This document shows, in pieces, positions 51,815 through 61,760 of a stretch of DNA of 64,000 nucleotides (within the stretch, counting starts at the first letter, position 1; each line of letters starts with the position of its first letter). A program made the translations under genes and the position numbers. The stretch comes from Marivirga salinae (GTDB taxonomy: Bacteria; Bacteroidota; Bacteroidia; Cytophagales; Cyclobacteriaceae), in assembly GCF_030503855.1 (NCBI RefSeq), contig NZ_CP129971.1, positions 3,224,001 to 3,288,000 of the forward strand, in the 5' to 3' direction. The notes under the pieces were generated by a model. That model made no database searches. It was not told the DNA's origin and was given only the letters and a program-made list of their open reading frames with translations.

Positions 51815-53039
51815 TGTATTGACAAGCTAATAAAGTAATATCATCAGATAAAGCCCTTTTTCCGATAAAATCATCTATCTCTTTCAAAATACTTGAGAGA
51901 ATTAAAGCTGGTTTGGTGTCAATATTATTATTCAAAATATCCATCACTCGCTCTGGACCAAATTCCTCTTCCTTTTCATTAAATGCCTCCGTTAATCCGT
52001 CTGTATAAAGCAATAATGTTTGAGTATTCTGAATTTCAGTTATGCCTATTTCTAGGAAAGGAATCTCTCTTAAAGCGCCTAATACCAAGGTTCCTTTTTC
52101 CAATTTCTCAATGTTTCCATTTATGGACATTAAAAATGGAGGATTATGACCTGCATTTACATAAGTAAGCTTTTTCTCTTTTAAATCGATCAGCGCAATA
52201 AAAAAAGTGATGAAATTTTCTCCATTGGCACTTTCAAATACTTGATGATTTAAATCATGAATCACTTCCTCTAAGTCTGTTGTTTTCCTTAATAGTGTTC
52301 GTAGAGAGGCTTGAAAATTAGACATCAAAAGTGCTGCAGGAACTCCTTTTCCTGACACATCGGCTATACAAACTATTTTACGGTTTTCATCAATAGACAA
52401 CCAATCATAATAATCGCCCCCTACAGTGTGGTGAGGAGAATAATGGGCGTCAATGCTGAAATTATCATTCTCAGGTAGTGATTTAGGGAAAAGCAATTGT
52501 TGTACTTTCTTTGCAATTTCCATCTCCTTATCGTAAACCTCTTGTTCAAGCCTTGCTCTAGCCATTTTCTTATTTTCAATAGCTACCATAATAATATTAG
52601 TAAGCGCTTGAATAAAATTTAAATGGTTTTCAATCAATTCTTTTTCCTGAGAATTAGAAACACCTCCTAAAAAAGCTATTGCCAAGAGTTCATTCTTATG
52701 AAAAACTGGAATCGCTACCTCAAACTCTTCAAAAGGTGAATCAAACAAATCAGCATTAAATAAAATCTTACGATTTTTGACAATCTGATATACTTTATCA
52801 TCCATATGAGAATAATCTTTTTGGGTGCCAAAAGATAATTTTAATTCCCATTGTTTTTTGTCTTGAACTATCAACATCAATTTACCCAGCTTAAGATTGG
52901 CTCTTAAGGTGAAATTGTAGATTTTATACAATGAATCTTCAGGTAAATTCTCGTTAATTGCTTGCGTAATTTCAAGCAGGGCATTTAGCTCCAGTTCTTT
53001 AAGCTCGAATCGGTTCGATATTTTTAGGGTTGTATCCAT
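51807..53039 (-). CDS. GAF-domain SpoIIE/RsbU-type serine phosphatase
   Basis: A 410-residue cytosolic protein. A GAF-like sensor region (about 15-180) is followed by a short helical linker (ARLEQEVYDKEMEIAKKVQQ) and a PP2C/SpoIIE phosphatase domain (about 200-408). Metal-site motifs are VGGDYYDWL, CIADVSGKGVPAALLM and LLLYTDGLTEAF. This is the RsbU-like branch that dephosphorylates anti-sigma-factor antagonists. It heads an operon for glycan-related enzymes, divergent from the metalloprotease gene. Its partner protein is unknown; SiaC or another antagonist elsewhere is possible. Confidence 0.92.
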   Translation of the reverse strand: MDTTLKISNRFELKELELNALLEITQAINENLPEDSLYKIYNFTLRANLKLGKLMLIVQDKKQWELKLSFGTQKDYSHMDDKVYQIVKNRKILFNADLFDSPFEEFEVAIPVFHKNELLAIAFLGGVSNSQEKELIENHLNFIQALTNIIMVAIENKKMARARLEQEVYDKEMEIAKKVQQLLFPKSLPENDNFSIDAHYSPHHTVGGDYYDWLSIDENRKIVCIADVSGKGVPAALLMSNFQASLRTLLRKTTDLEEVIHDLNHQVFESANGENFITFFIALIDLKEKKLTYVNAGHNPPFLMSINGNIEKLEKGTLVLGALREIPFLEIGITEIQNTQTLLLYTDGLTEAFNEKEEEFGPERVMDILNNNIDTKPALILSSILKEIDDFIGKRALSDDITLLACQYNV

Positions 53040-53180
53040 TTTATAAATGTGAAGTTAAGGAATTGATCGGAGAAAAGGAAAATAGTGACAATAGACAATT
53101 TATATTTAAAAATGTCCATCTAAAGAATTCAATCTAATTCTTATCGGATTATTTTTTACCTTTCTGAAAACTAATAAAAA

Positions 53181-55628
53181 ATGATGAAGCAATATTTCTA
53201 TATTTTCATTCTGTTATTTGCAGTTTCTTGCAATGCTTTTAAAAACAACAAAAGTTCTGAGCCTGAATTATCCAAATTCGACAAGTTGATTTCTGGAAAA
53301 GAGAAATTCAGTGGTTTTATGAATTACTACTGGGATTCAGAAAAAGGTAAAATCTACCTGGAAATTGACAAATTTAATGAAGAGCTGATATATGTGAGTT
53401 ATTTGTCCGCAGGTTTAGGTTCAAATGATATAGGGCTTGATAGAGGTCAAATTGGAAATAGCAAAATCATCAAATTCGAGAAAATCGGGAATAAAATTAT
53501 GGTTTTTGAGCCGAATTATAAATTTCGGGCAGATTCCGACAACGAAGCTGAGAAAAAAGCTGTCAAAGATGCATTTGCTCATTCTATTATTCATGGATTT
53601 GAAATTGAAGCATCTAATGATTGGGCGCATTTAGTGGATGCCACTGATTTCTTTATTCGAGATGCGCATGGTGTGAGCCAAAGATTAAAGAAATCAAAAG
53701 AAGGGACCTATAGTTTAGATAAAAGCCGTTCTATTTTCAATTTAGAAGGTTCGAAAAATTTTCCTGAGAATACAGAACTGGATTTCTGGATTTCATTCAA
53801 AGGGGAAGCAAAAGGAAGTGAAATCTATTCCGTTAGTCCTGATGCAGATAATATAACAGTTCGCCAGCATCACTCTTTTGTTCAATTGCCAGACGATGAT
53901 TACGAGCCTAGAAAATTTGATCCAAGAGCGGGTTATTTTGGCACTACTTATAAAGATTATGCAGTTCCTATAAATGAAGACATCACTCAAAGATTGATTA
54001 ATCGACATAGATTACAAAAGAAAAATCCTGAAGCGGAAAAAAGCGAAGCAGTGGAACCCATTATTTATTATTTAGATCCTGGAACACCTGAACCAGTTCG
54101 TTCTGCTTTATTGGATGGAGCTAAATGGTGGAACCAAGCATTTGAAGCTGCTGGCTATGAAAATGCATTTCAAGTGAAAATGTTGCCAGAAGATGCAGAT
54201 CCTTTGGATATCCGCTATAATGTAATTCAATGGGTGCACCGCTCTTCGAGAGGTTGGAGTTATGGAGCAAGTGTGACAGATCCAAGAACAGGTGAAATCA
54301 TTAAAGGACATGTTAGCTTGGGTTCTTTACGAGTGAGACAAGATTTCTTAATTGCAGAAGGACTTTTAGCACCCTATGACAAAAGTGGAGAAAACAATGA
54401 TATGGAAGAAATGTCATTGGCAAGATTGAGACAGTTATCAGCTCATGAAATTGGGCACACCATTGGCTTAGCTCACTCCTATACATCCAGCACTGAAAAT
54501 GATGCTTCTGTGATGGATTATCCTCACCCTAATATTGAATTGGATGAAAAGGGAAATATAACATTAGAAAATGCCTATGCAGAAAATATTGGACTTTGGG
54601 ACAAATATGCCATACGCTATGGATATGAAGAAATTCCAACTGAGGCAAATGAAGAAGAATATTTAAATAGCATTTTGGCAGAAGCAAATGAAAAAGGTTT
54701 AACATTTATTTCAGATAGAGATGCCAGAGCAACAGGCGGAGCACATCCATATGCTCATTTATGGGATAATGGAAAAGATGCAGCTGTTCAGCTCAATCAT
54801 TTGCTCAATGTTAGGCAAAAAGCACTTTCTAAATTTGGAGAAAATGTAATTCAATATGATAGACCATTAGCTCAAATTCAAGAAGCATTAATCCCCATAT
54901 ATTTTCTACATCGATATCAAGCAGAAGCCACGGTGAAATTAATTGGTGGATTGGATTACTCCTACAAGATGAGAGGTGATAATTTAAAGGAAATGAGCAT
55001 AGTGCCATCCGAGTGGCAATTGGAAGCAGTCAATAGCTTGGCTAATGCGGTTAAAGCCGAAAATTTAGCTTTGCCAGAACAATTGTTGAACACCTTAAAT
55101 CCTAGACCATTAGGATATTATGATAATAGAGAATTACTAAACGGAAAGACTGGGGTCACTTTTGATGCTATTGGAGCAGCTGAACAAGCATCGGCTATGG
55201 TTTTTGGGTTGGTAATGCATCCACAAAGGTTAAATAGATTAGTAGAATATCATGCAAGAGACAGTAAGAATCCTGGGATTCAAGAGGCTTTAGATGTTTT
55301 TGAAGATGTTTTATTTAATCAAAAGGTTAACAATAGTTATCACGAAGCCATACAGTTGACTTCACAATCAGTTTTTGTGAATCAATTGATGAAAACTTTT
55401 CAAAATGGGAAGCTCTCTCCTTTGGCGAGAGCAGAATTAATGTCTGTATTGAAAGATATTTCTATTCAATTATCAAAATCCAATTACAGAGACAGTGATT
55501 TGAGAAAGTCTCATAATCAAATGATCCTTACTCAAATAAAACTCTTTATGGAAACCCCTAAAGAATATGATGTAGCTCCTCTTCCATCCTTACCTCCTGG
55601 AAGTCCGATAGGGAGTTGCGATTATTAA
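53181..55628 (+). CDS. Zinc-dependent metzincin lipoprotein (DUF5117-type)
   Basis: An 815-residue protein with lipobox FAVSC (lipidated Cys about residue 17). The metzincin zinc motif HEIGHTIGLAH (His422, Glu423, His426, His432) is followed by the Met-turn DASVMDYP. Upstream are the family features EEMSLARLRQLSAHE and DPRTGEIIKGHV. Family members in Bacteroidota and Proteobacteria carry DUF5117/DUF5118 domains. It likely works on the outer face of a membrane as an endopeptidase. A -7-like box TACCTTTC lies at 53157-53164. Start is ATG ATG: 53181 or 53184. Confidence 0.9.
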   Translation: MMKQYFYIFILLFAVSCNAFKNNKSSEPELSKFDKLISGKEKFSGFMNYYWDSEKGKIYLEIDKFNEELIYVSYLSAGLGSNDIGLDRGQIGNSKIIKFEKIGNKIMVFEPNYKFRADSDNEAEKKAVKDAFAHSIIHGFEIEASNDWAHLVDATDFFIRDAHGVSQRLKKSKEGTYSLDKSRSIFNLEGSKNFPENTELDFWISFKGEAKGSEIYSVSPDADNITVRQHHSFVQLPDDDYEPRKFDPRAGYFGTTYKDYAVPINEDITQRLINRHRLQKKNPEAEKSEAVEPIIYYLDPGTPEPVRSALLDGAKWWNQAFEAAGYENAFQVKMLPEDADPLDIRYNVIQWVHRSSRGWSYGASVTDPRTGEIIKGHVSLGSLRVRQDFLIAEGLLAPYDKSGENNDMEEMSLARLRQLSAHEIGHTIGLAHSYTSSTENDASVMDYPHPNIELDEKGNITLENAYAENIGLWDKYAIRYGYEEIPTEANEEEYLNSILAEANEKGLTFISDRDARATGGAHPYAHLWDNGKDAAVQLNHLLNVRQKALSKFGENVIQYDRPLAQIQEALIPIYFLHRYQAEATVKLIGGLDYSYKMRGDNLKEMSIVPSEWQLEAVNSLANAVKAENLALPEQLLNTLNPRPLGYYDNRELLNGKTGVTFDAIGAAEQASAMVFGLVMHPQRLNRLVEYHARDSKNPGIQEALDVFEDVLFNQKVNNSYHEAIQLTSQSVFVNQLMKTFQNGKLSPLARAELMSVLKDISIQLSKSNYRDSDLRKSHNQMILTQIKLFMETPKEYDVAPLPSLPPGSPIGSCDY

Positions 55629-55638
55629 ATTACTAAAG

Positions 55639-55684
55639 ACAAAATATTTCAACATAGACTAACGTTTAAGTTGGAATATTTTGT
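55639..55684. other. Hairpin between metalloprotease and small envelope protein genes
   Basis: ACAAAATATTTCAAC (55639-55653) pairs with GTTGGAATATTTTGT (55670-55684): 15 bp with one T-G wobble and a 16-base loop. No T-run follows. It could be a weak terminator or an RNA-stability element. Confidence 0.55.
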
Positions 55685-55706
55685 TAAACTTCAATCTTAA
55701 GCCAAA

Positions 55707-56132
55707 ATGAAATTAATTTATACTACCACCTTAATACTTTTACCTTTTTTATCACTATCTCAATCCATTGTAAGTTATCATCAATCGCCCAATGGCGGAC
55801 AAGCAGCTTATGCTTATGAAATTAATGATAAATTTAGACCAGAAATCAGATTACTTTCTAATACATTTATTGATGACTTCTATTTAAAACTAATGCTTAA
55901 TTATGATTGGATCGAAAAGGATAATTATGAATTTTACAGCGGAATATCACTTCTAGGTTCCACTCTTGGAGATCCAACTCTTGGCTTTCCTTTAGGATTA
56001 AATATCTACCCTTTTGAAAATCAAAATTTCGGTTTTTTAATGGAATTCTCTCCTAATATCCCATTTGATGAAGGTAGTGGTGCTTACTTTGCAGGTAGTT
56101 GGGGAATTAGGTATCGATTTAATAGAAATTAA
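55707..56132 (+). CDS. Small envelope protein, possible outer-membrane barrel
   Basis: A 141-residue protein with a signal peptide (1-19, [10 protein letters not shown]). The mature part has alternating hydrophobic and polar residues with many aromatic residues ([33 protein letters not shown]) and ends [10 protein letters not shown], a Tyr/Phe-rich ending like that of an outer-membrane beta-strand. It is probably a small barrel of about eight strands, but I recognise no family. The 3' end overlaps the convergent YnfA gene by four bases. Confidence 0.8.
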   Translation: MKLIYTTTLILLPFLSLSQSIVSYHQSPNGGQAAYAYEINDKFRPEIRLLSNTFIDDFYLKLMLNYDWIEKDNYEFYSGISLLGSTLGDPTLGFPLGLNIYPFENQNFGFLMEFSPNIPFDEGSGAYFAGSWGIRYRFNRN

Positions 56133-56464
56133 TTATTTCTTGGGGCGTACATAATAATAAGCATTCCGATTAATGCAATAACGCCCCCTATCAAATCATA
56201 GCGGTCAGGGACAATACCATCCACTTTCCAACCCCAAATAATTGCCATTACAATAAATATTCCTCCATAGGCTGCATACACTCTTCCAAAATTTGCAGGT
56301 TGCCATGTAGCAACTACTCCGTAGCCAATCAAAATGATTGCACCGAGCACTCCTACCCACGAAGGTTTTTCTTCTCTAAGCGTTAACCATACCAAATAAC
56401 CGCCTCCTATTTCGCAAAGACCTGCTAAAATAAAAATTGACATTGATTTGAAAATGGCTAGCAT
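56129..56464 (-). CDS. YnfA/UPF0060 family membrane protein
   Basis: A 111-residue protein with four membrane helices, the standard size of the YnfA family (small-multidrug-resistance-like fold). Family motifs: [39 protein letters not shown] (in part [19 protein letters not shown]) and [17 protein letters not shown]. coli YnfA has been implicated in efflux; function here is not proven. Six bases downstream of the DUF3703 gene on the same strand. Confidence 0.93.
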   Translation of the reverse strand: MLAIFKSMSIFILAGLCEIGGGYLVWLTLREEKPSWVGVLGAIILIGYGVVATWQPANFGRVYAAYGGIFIVMAIIWGWKVDGIVPDRYDLIGGVIALIGMLIIMYAPRNN

Positions 56465-56469
56465 TAAAA

Positions 56470-56832
56470 TTACACTTTAGCTAAAATTTGCTTTAAATCT
56501 TCTGGGATTTCCATTGGTCGCAATGGCGGGACATTAGCCCCTCCTGTATTTCCAACAGGGATTTTACCAACAAAAGATTTTACGCCTCCCACTAACAACC
56601 TTGGAATTTGACCTATTACTTCTTTAATATTTTTGATTTTAAACCCAAACTTCAACATAATCCAATGTACATAAGAATGCTGAACAGGATATGCCTGACC
56701 AATTATGTGTGCACGCTCTAAATGTCTCCAAGCAACTTGATAATCAGCAGATTTTAGTTTAGTTCTAAAATTTTCTAACTCCTTTTCATAATACGGCTTT
56801 AAGCCTTGTGGAAATTTATAATTAAAGTTCAT
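56470..56832 (-). CDS. DUF3703 family protein
   Basis: A 120-residue cytosolic protein matching DUF3703: [20 protein letters not shown] and [20 protein letters not shown], with [20 protein letters not shown]. The C-terminal [20 protein letters not shown] is also conserved. No biochemical role known to me; homologues often sit near metal- or efflux-related genes. Next to YnfA here. Confidence 0.88.
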   Translation of the reverse strand: MNFNYKFPQGLKPYYEKELENFRTKLKSADYQVAWRHLERAHIIGQAYPVQHSYVHWIMLKFGFKIKNIKEVIGQIPRLLVGGVKSFVGKIPVGNTGGANVPPLRPMEIPEDLKQILAKV

Positions 56833-56843
56833 AACTCATTAAT

Positions 56844-57098
56844 TTAAAAGCCATTGTGCTCCAACAATCCTTTTTTAGTTGCCAGAAAATATAAATCATT
56901 CCAAGGGATACTGTTTAAATCATTCGAACCATCATATTCTTCATCATGATTAATAAGAATTTTAATATACTCTTTCTGATTTAAAGAAAACAAATGCTTA
57001 TGAAGGTCTTCATCATCCCAATCCAACGCACTTTTGACATCCTTGTATGACTGCACAAAATATAACTCATCTAAAAGGTCAATTTCCTGTTCGTTCAT
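56844..57098 (-). CDS. Small acidic hypothetical protein
   Basis: An 84-residue acidic protein (MNEQEIDLLDELYFVQSYKD), with KSALDWDDEDLHKHLFSLNQ and KKGLLEHNGF at the end. The composition suggests a small winged-helix-like or adaptor protein, but no family is recognised. The ATG at 57098 gives a 20-base overlap with the glycosyltransferase stop; the longer frame to 57155 runs deeper into that gene and is less likely. Confidence 0.75.
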   Translation of the reverse strand: MNEQEIDLLDELYFVQSYKDVKSALDWDDEDLHKHLFSLNQKEYIKILINHDEEYDGSNDLNSIPWNDLYFLATKKGLLEHNGF

Positions 57099-58203
57099 TA
57101 CTATTATATTTTCTCTCCTTCCATGTATAGCTTCCAAAATTAGCTGACAAACCAAATATCAGGACATAAAAGCTATAAAACAATTGCAATACCGCAAAAG
57201 TATCCAGCCTGAACCCTTTGCCCTGGGATTTTAAAATTAATGAAATAAAAATTCCTTCTGAAATAATTTTCAATATTACTACAGGCAGCAAAATCATAAA
57301 TTGGGTTGTGATTATACTGTAAGTAATAGCCGTAATATAAATTAAATGAAATGCCCAAACCGCCAAAGCTGGCAAACTGTCTATCAGACTTGAAGTTGCG
57401 CTCCACTTAGCAGCCCATCTTTTTCTTTGTCTATAAAAGGATTTAAAATCTTTAGGCGCCTGAGTTTCCACGACTGCTTCCTTTTGGTAAAAAATGCCAT
57501 TTGGGTGTTCTACTTTTAATTTTTGCAATAGAAATACATCATCACCTGAGGGAATAGAAATATTATCCGAATAAGGGTTAAGCTTTTCGAAAGTAGCTTT
57601 CCTGAAAGCAAGATTGGCTCCATTCGCCATGGTAGGATTTCCCAATTCAATACTTACTGCCCCTACTCCTATCAATGGTGCAAATTCCATTTGAAATAGT
57701 CGTGAAAGATAATTATCAGATTTAAATACCACATTTCCACTAACCAATTGAATATGGCTAATTTCAAATGGTGCATGCATTTTTTGTACCCAATCCTTCG
57801 GAAAACTACAATCTCCATCAGAGGTTAAAATGATTTCTGAGTTGCTATGTTTAACCCCTGCTGTTATAGCTGACTTTTTACCGCTTAATTGCGGAGGAAG
57901 GCTTAAAGCTTTTATTTTGAACGGAAAATTCTTTTCAAATGATTGAATGACTTCATTAAAACCATCTTCTGAATGATCGTTGACTAAAATCACTTGCAAT
58001 AAATCATTTGGATATTCCAATTGTGAAAGACTATTCAACAAAACATTGAGGTTCTCTGCTTCATTTCGAAAAGGAATCAAAATGGATACCGACTTTAATT
58101 CTCCACTTTCATTTAATTCAGGTAATTTTCTCCAGATTTTGGAAGCGAAAAGCAAGGCTAATGCATAAAAAAGAATGATAATGGAGAAAAATGCCAAAAT
58201 CAT
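57079..58203 (-). CDS. Membrane glycosyltransferase family 2
   Basis: A 374-residue GT2 enzyme with one N-terminal helix, a GT-A domain and C-terminal helices. VILVNDHSEDGF and the metal-binding TSDGDCSFPKDW are clear, and YRQRKRWAAKWSA supplies the QxxRW motif. Paralogous in plan to the enzyme at 50070, but clearly diverged. The upstream gene is a flippase-like protein with four-base overlap (ATGA), suggesting a lipid-linked glycan product. Confidence 0.92.
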   Translation of the reverse strand: MILAFFSIIILFYALALLFASKIWRKLPELNESGELKSVSILIPFRNEAENLNVLLNSLSQLEYPNDLLQVILVNDHSEDGFNEVIQSFEKNFPFKIKALSLPPQLSGKKSAITAGVKHSNSEIILTSDGDCSFPKDWVQKMHAPFEISHIQLVSGNVVFKSDNYLSRLFQMEFAPLIGVGAVSIELGNPTMANGANLAFRKATFEKLNPYSDNISIPSGDDVFLLQKLKVEHPNGIFYQKEAVVETQAPKDFKSFYRQRKRWAAKWSATSSLIDSLPALAVWAFHLIYITAITYSIITTQFMILLPVVILKIISEGIFISLILKSQGKGFRLDTFAVLQLFYSFYVLIFGLSANFGSYTWKERKYNSNERTGN

Positions 58204-59123
58204 ATGCTTTTCAATTTAAGTTTAGGAATAAAGAACAACCCTATTAAAGCAGGCAATGCAATGTTAATTAACCACAAAATTAAGCCTGAAGCTATAATTG
58301 GTGCTACGTCCACTTTCATAGATTCAAAAAATAAGGCTACACTAAACTCCCTTATACCCAAATCGCTTAAAAAATTGAATGTAGGTAATATTGACTTGGC
58401 TAAAAACATAAAGGACACACCCATAAACTGCATGAATATACTGACTTTTAAGTTTAAAATAGAAAGCAGCAATAAAAACTGAGCACTAAAAATGAGATAT
58501 CGCAACATTGATAATCCAGCTAAAATGTTAATTAATTTAATTCCCATTTTCCGGACAGGCTGAACATAATCTTGAATTTTAGGATGATTTCTTTTTAAGA
58601 ATAAGATCAAAAGTAGTATGAGCAGCAGTAGTCCCATTAAGCTTAAGATTGGATAAGAAAAAGAAAATGGGATATCAAAAAATGTAATTTTATTATTTGA
58701 ATATATATAAAACGAAATTACACCAAAAATAGAGGTGGGCAACATCTGCATCATTCTGGAAACCAGAATAAGTCCTAATGCTTTTTTGCGGTTGTGATGA
58801 GTCAAAGAAAATACCTTTGCAAAATAGTCTCCAACAGCATGAGGCGTAACAAAACCTAAAGCTATTCCTGCCAAAACACCTGTTGAAGCTTTTGAAAGGG
58901 AAATATGAGTAATGGGTTGAATAGAGTATTTCCATTTTAAGACTTCCATAAACCAATTGAAAGGCATTAGTAGAACTACCAAAAATAGGATGATGAAATT
59001 ATCATTGAAAAGTTGGAAGGCAGAAGCAAAACCAGCTTTATCTTCACTAATTTTTTCATATAGAAACAATACCACCAGTATGGTTACAAATAGTTTAATA
59101 ATGATCAGTAAAGCTCTTTTCAC
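58200..59123 (-). CDS. LPG-synthase-TM/flippase-like membrane protein
   Basis: A 307-residue integral membrane protein with seven to eight helices of the YbhN/lysylphosphatidylglycerol-synthase transmembrane family. Recognisable: WFMEVLKWKYSIQPI, AGIALGFVTPHAVGDYFAKV and FNFLSDLGIREFSVALFFES. The catalytic MprF domain is absent, so it is probably a lipid flippase-like protein. It starts with GTG at 59123 and overlaps the glycosyltransferase gene by four bases. Confidence 0.9.
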   Translation of the reverse strand: MKRALLIIIKLFVTILVVLFLYEKISEDKAGFASAFQLFNDNFIILFLVVLLMPFNWFMEVLKWKYSIQPITHISLSKASTGVLAGIALGFVTPHAVGDYFAKVFSLTHHNRKKALGLILVSRMMQMLPTSIFGVISFYIYSNNKITFFDIPFSFSYPILSLMGLLLLILLLILFLKRNHPKIQDYVQPVRKMGIKLINILAGLSMLRYLIFSAQFLLLLSILNLKVSIFMQFMGVSFMFLAKSILPTFNFLSDLGIREFSVALFFESMKVDVAPIIASGLILWLINIALPALIGLFFIPKLKLKSI

Positions 59124-59261
59124 GTGTATTTAACTGTTCTAAAGTTGCCACAACTTGTCTCGTATTTATCGGGATGGAATTCGATAAATTTTAATCATCC
59201 CCGGTTGGTATATTGAGGATTCTAAAATTGATGCTCATTTCAATGTATTTGATAAAAATAA

Positions 59262-59300
59262 AAAACCACCTTACAATGATGCACATTAGAAGGTGGTTTT
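59262..59300 (-). terminator. Terminator hairpin after the 59384 gene
   Basis: Stem AAAACCACCTT with AAGGTGGTTTT, 17-base loop, followed on the minus strand by TTTTTATTTTTATC. Confidence 0.8.
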
Positions 59301-59330
59301 CAAAATTTGAATACTTAATTTTCTATGTAT

Positions 59331-59370
59331 TTGTGAATAGCAGTCTGCTCAAGCAGATATTCACAATTTT
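59331..59370 (+). other. Bulged hairpin with T-run
   Basis: TTGTGAATA pairs with TATTCACAA, and an inner TCTGC pairs with GCAGA after a 4-base bulge; TTTT follows on the plus strand. It lies between the terminator at 59262 and the minus-strand stop at 59384. It may be a second stop element; its role is unclear. Confidence 0.5.
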
Positions 59371-59383
59371 TAGATTAAAGATC

Positions 59384-59971
59384 CTATCGTCTTTGTTCTT
59401 CTAATTTATTTAAAGCCGTTTGCAATTCTCTTTTAATCTTCACTTGTTTATCGTGGGAACGTTTTCTTAAATCCTCTAGCTCCTGATCCACTAATTCTTT
59501 ATCCTTTTTCGCCTGACGAGTAGTTCTATAGCTTTTTAAGAACATCACATAAACGATTGCCAAACCTGCAATTAAAATCACTACTATGCTCCACATTACT
59601 ATATTATAGGTGGTTTTAGACATGGGAATACCTAAAAATGGCATCTCATCCACAGCACTTTGAGTTGTTTCTAATTCATTTTTAAGCTCAGTCATTTGAG
59701 ATTTAGCTGAGTCTCTTTCCTTCTCTGCTTGTAGTCTAGCATTCTTTGATGAAGAAACCTTTTCTTTCAAAGAGTTGATAGAATCATTCATTATCTGACC
59801 AAACGAATTCACTTTAGCGATAGAAATAACCTTATATTTTTCAAAAGTCTCACTACCCTCAACCATATTTTGATATTGCTCTGATAAATTGGCATCATCT
59901 TGCGCCTTTGCGTCAAAATGAATACCAAAAGCAATCATTGAAAAAATAACCAAAACTTTAAATCTCATCAT
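59384..59971 (-). CDS. Coiled-coil envelope protein, function unknown
   Basis: A 195-residue protein: signal peptide (about 1-23, DAKAQDD), a periplasmic coiled coil (about 60-105, SSKNARLQAEKERDSAKSQM), a membrane helix (about 122-146) and a cytoplasmic, highly charged coiled coil (KDKELVDQELEDLRKRSHDK). No known domain. Related Cytophagales proteins carry misleading methyltransferase names in databases; nothing here supports an enzyme. MM start: 59971 or 59968. Monocistronic. Confidence 0.8.
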   Translation of the reverse strand: MMRFKVLVIFSMIAFGIHFDAKAQDDANLSEQYQNMVEGSETFEKYKVISIAKVNSFGQIMNDSINSLKEKVSSSKNARLQAEKERDSAKSQMTELKNELETTQSAVDEMPFLGIPMSKTTYNIVMWSIVVILIAGLAIVYVMFLKSYRTTRQAKKDKELVDQELEDLRKRSHDKQVKIKRELQTALNKLEEQRR

Positions 59972-60114
59972 AATATATTTAGTCGTAAAAATTACCGCAT
60001 TAATTTGCTGTAAATATAGTTTGAACGAATGGAATTAAAAAAACTTATAACTAATTGAATTATAAAAATCAGTATTTCTTTCAACATTTTTAAATAATAA
60101 AAAGTTGAGAGGGT

Positions 60115-60513
60115 ATGAAATTCAATTATCAAAAACTCATACTAAAGACAGCTGCTATTTATAATATTATTTGGGGAGCTTGGGTTGTTCTGTTTCCTCA
60201 GCATTTTTTTGACTTGGTAGGAATGGAAAAAATTAATCATCCAATGGTTTGGCAAGGAATGGGGATGGTTATTGGAGTCTATGGCTTGGGATATTGGTGG
60301 GCTTCCTACAACCCTTTGCGCCACTGGCCTATCATAATGGTAGGTTTTATAGGTAAAATATTTGGTCCGTTAGGTTTTCTTTTTAACTATTCCCAAGGAA
60401 TAGTACCCTTTGAGTTTATTTATACTTTAATTACTAATGACTTCATATGGTGGATCCCGTTTTTCTTAATTTTAAAAGATGTTCATGTTAAAACAAATTG
60501 GAAATTATCTTGA
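60115..60513 (+). CDS. Small four-helix membrane protein
   Basis: A 132-residue membrane protein with four helices (AIYNIIWGAWVVLFP, GMGMVIGVYGLGYWWA, PIIMVGFIGKIFGPLGFL, FIWWIPFFLILKD). Trp-rich and conserved-looking, but no family with known function is recognised. It overlaps the DoxX-like gene by 35 bases, or 29 if the second ATG of that gene is used. Confidence 0.8.
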   Translation: MKFNYQKLILKTAAIYNIIWGAWVVLFPQHFFDLVGMEKINHPMVWQGMGMVIGVYGLGYWWASYNPLRHWPIIMVGFIGKIFGPLGFLFNYSQGIVPFEFIYTLITNDFIWWIPFFLILKDVHVKTNWKLS

Positions 60514-60886
60514 AAGTAAATGGTCTGTAAGATTAATGACTGTTTTTTATTTATTAGCAGGTTTCAATCACTTCATTAATCCTGATTTCTACTTACCACT
60601 TATTCCACCTTTATTTGCTTATCCAGAAAAAATCAATGTGTTAAGCGGAATAGCTGAAATATTGCTTGCAATAGGTATATTATTTAATCCTAGCAGAAAA
60701 TATGCTGCATATGGAATTTTAATAATGCTACTGGCTTTTATCCCTTCACATGTATATTTCATACAATTAGGTTCTTGTATCAATGAAGGTTTATGTGTGC
60801 CTGAGTGGATTGGATGGATCAGACTAGTACTTATTCATCCAATTCTGCTTCTGTGGGCCTGGAAATCTGGAAAATCATCTTCTTGA
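60479..60886 (+). CDS. DoxX-like membrane protein
   Basis: A 135-residue four-helix membrane protein. MTVFYLLAGFNHFINPDFYL, SGIAEILLAIGILFNPSRKY and LAFIPSHVYFIQLG fit the DoxX/MauE superfamily. Two cysteines in GSCINEGLCVPEW might be redox-active. Its role is unknown. Start may be 60479 or the ATG at 60485. Confidence 0.83.
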   Translation: MFMLKQIGNYLESKWSVRLMTVFYLLAGFNHFINPDFYLPLIPPLFAYPEKINVLSGIAEILLAIGILFNPSRKYAAYGILIMLLAFIPSHVYFIQLGSCINEGLCVPEWIGWIRLVLIHPILLLWAWKSGKSSS

Positions 60887-60888
60887 GG

Positions 60889-61677
60889 TTATTTGTGCTC
60901 ATGAGTAAAATACAGTGCCAACTTATTAAATATCTCATACTGGTCAATATTACATATATGACCTGCCCCATTTATTTCCATTAACAAAACTTGCTTATGT
61001 TTTTTGGAAAATGCTTTTGCGGATTTTAAAAAAATATAATCTTCTTTTCCCATTATCGCTAAAGCAGGAAAATTGATATCTTGATTATAAAATCGGTTTA
61101 ATAACCTAAAAAATTCACTGTAAAGACCCACCCATTTCATATAATCATTTGGTGACAATTTCTGAGCTTGCTTTTGATATATTTTTCTTGATTCTTGATG
61201 TTTTCTGAATGGCATCAATAAATAAGAAAACAGGCTATACATCCATTTATAAGGCAGAAAAAGATTAAAAAACCTAGCTAGCTGAACAAATACCTTAATT
61301 AATGCATTCGCTTTAAAAATGCCACCTGCAAAAATAGCACTTACTACCAGACTAGGGTATTTCATGCTCAAATCCTGCATAATTACACTGCCAAAACTTA
61401 AGGTGATGAAATGAGCTTTTTCAATCTTTTGCTCATTTAATACCTGCATTATATCATTTGTAATCAAATCAAAATCATATCGCGCTACTTCAGGTTCTAT
61501 GTCTTTTGATTTTCCGTGATCCCTTAAATCAATTAATAGCAGATTGTAATAAGCTTTAAAAGCATCTATTTGATATTTCCAGGTAGCCGTACTTCCACCT
61601 GCACCATGAATAAAAACCACCCATTCTTTTGAGGAAATATTACGATAGGCAACAGTATTGAGGGATATTTTATTCAT
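60889..61677 (-). CDS. Alpha/beta hydrolase
   Basis: A 262-residue cytosolic hydrolase. Oxyanion region HGAGGSTATW, LIDLRDHGKS, nucleophile elbow TLSFGSVIM with Ser94, acid in MGKEDYIF and His in GAGHICNID. The elbow lacks the usual first glycine of GxSxG (Thr92 instead). Substrate unknown; esterase or thioesterase are possible. Convergent with the DoxX-like gene, three bases apart. Confidence 0.9.
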   Translation of the reverse strand: MNKISLNTVAYRNISSKEWVVFIHGAGGSTATWKYQIDAFKAYYNLLLIDLRDHGKSKDIEPEVARYDFDLITNDIMQVLNEQKIEKAHFITLSFGSVIMQDLSMKYPSLVVSAIFAGGIFKANALIKVFVQLARFFNLFLPYKWMYSLFSYLLMPFRKHQESRKIYQKQAQKLSPNDYMKWVGLYSEFFRLLNRFYNQDINFPALAIMGKEDYIFLKSAKAFSKKHKQVLLMEINGAGHICNIDQYEIFNKLALYFTHEHK

Positions 61678-61760
61678 ATTGCTAAAACATCAACCATTGG
61701 TATTTGTTATAAATTTTATTTCGAAAAAAATTTTCATCACTCAATCCAGTTAAATAATAA

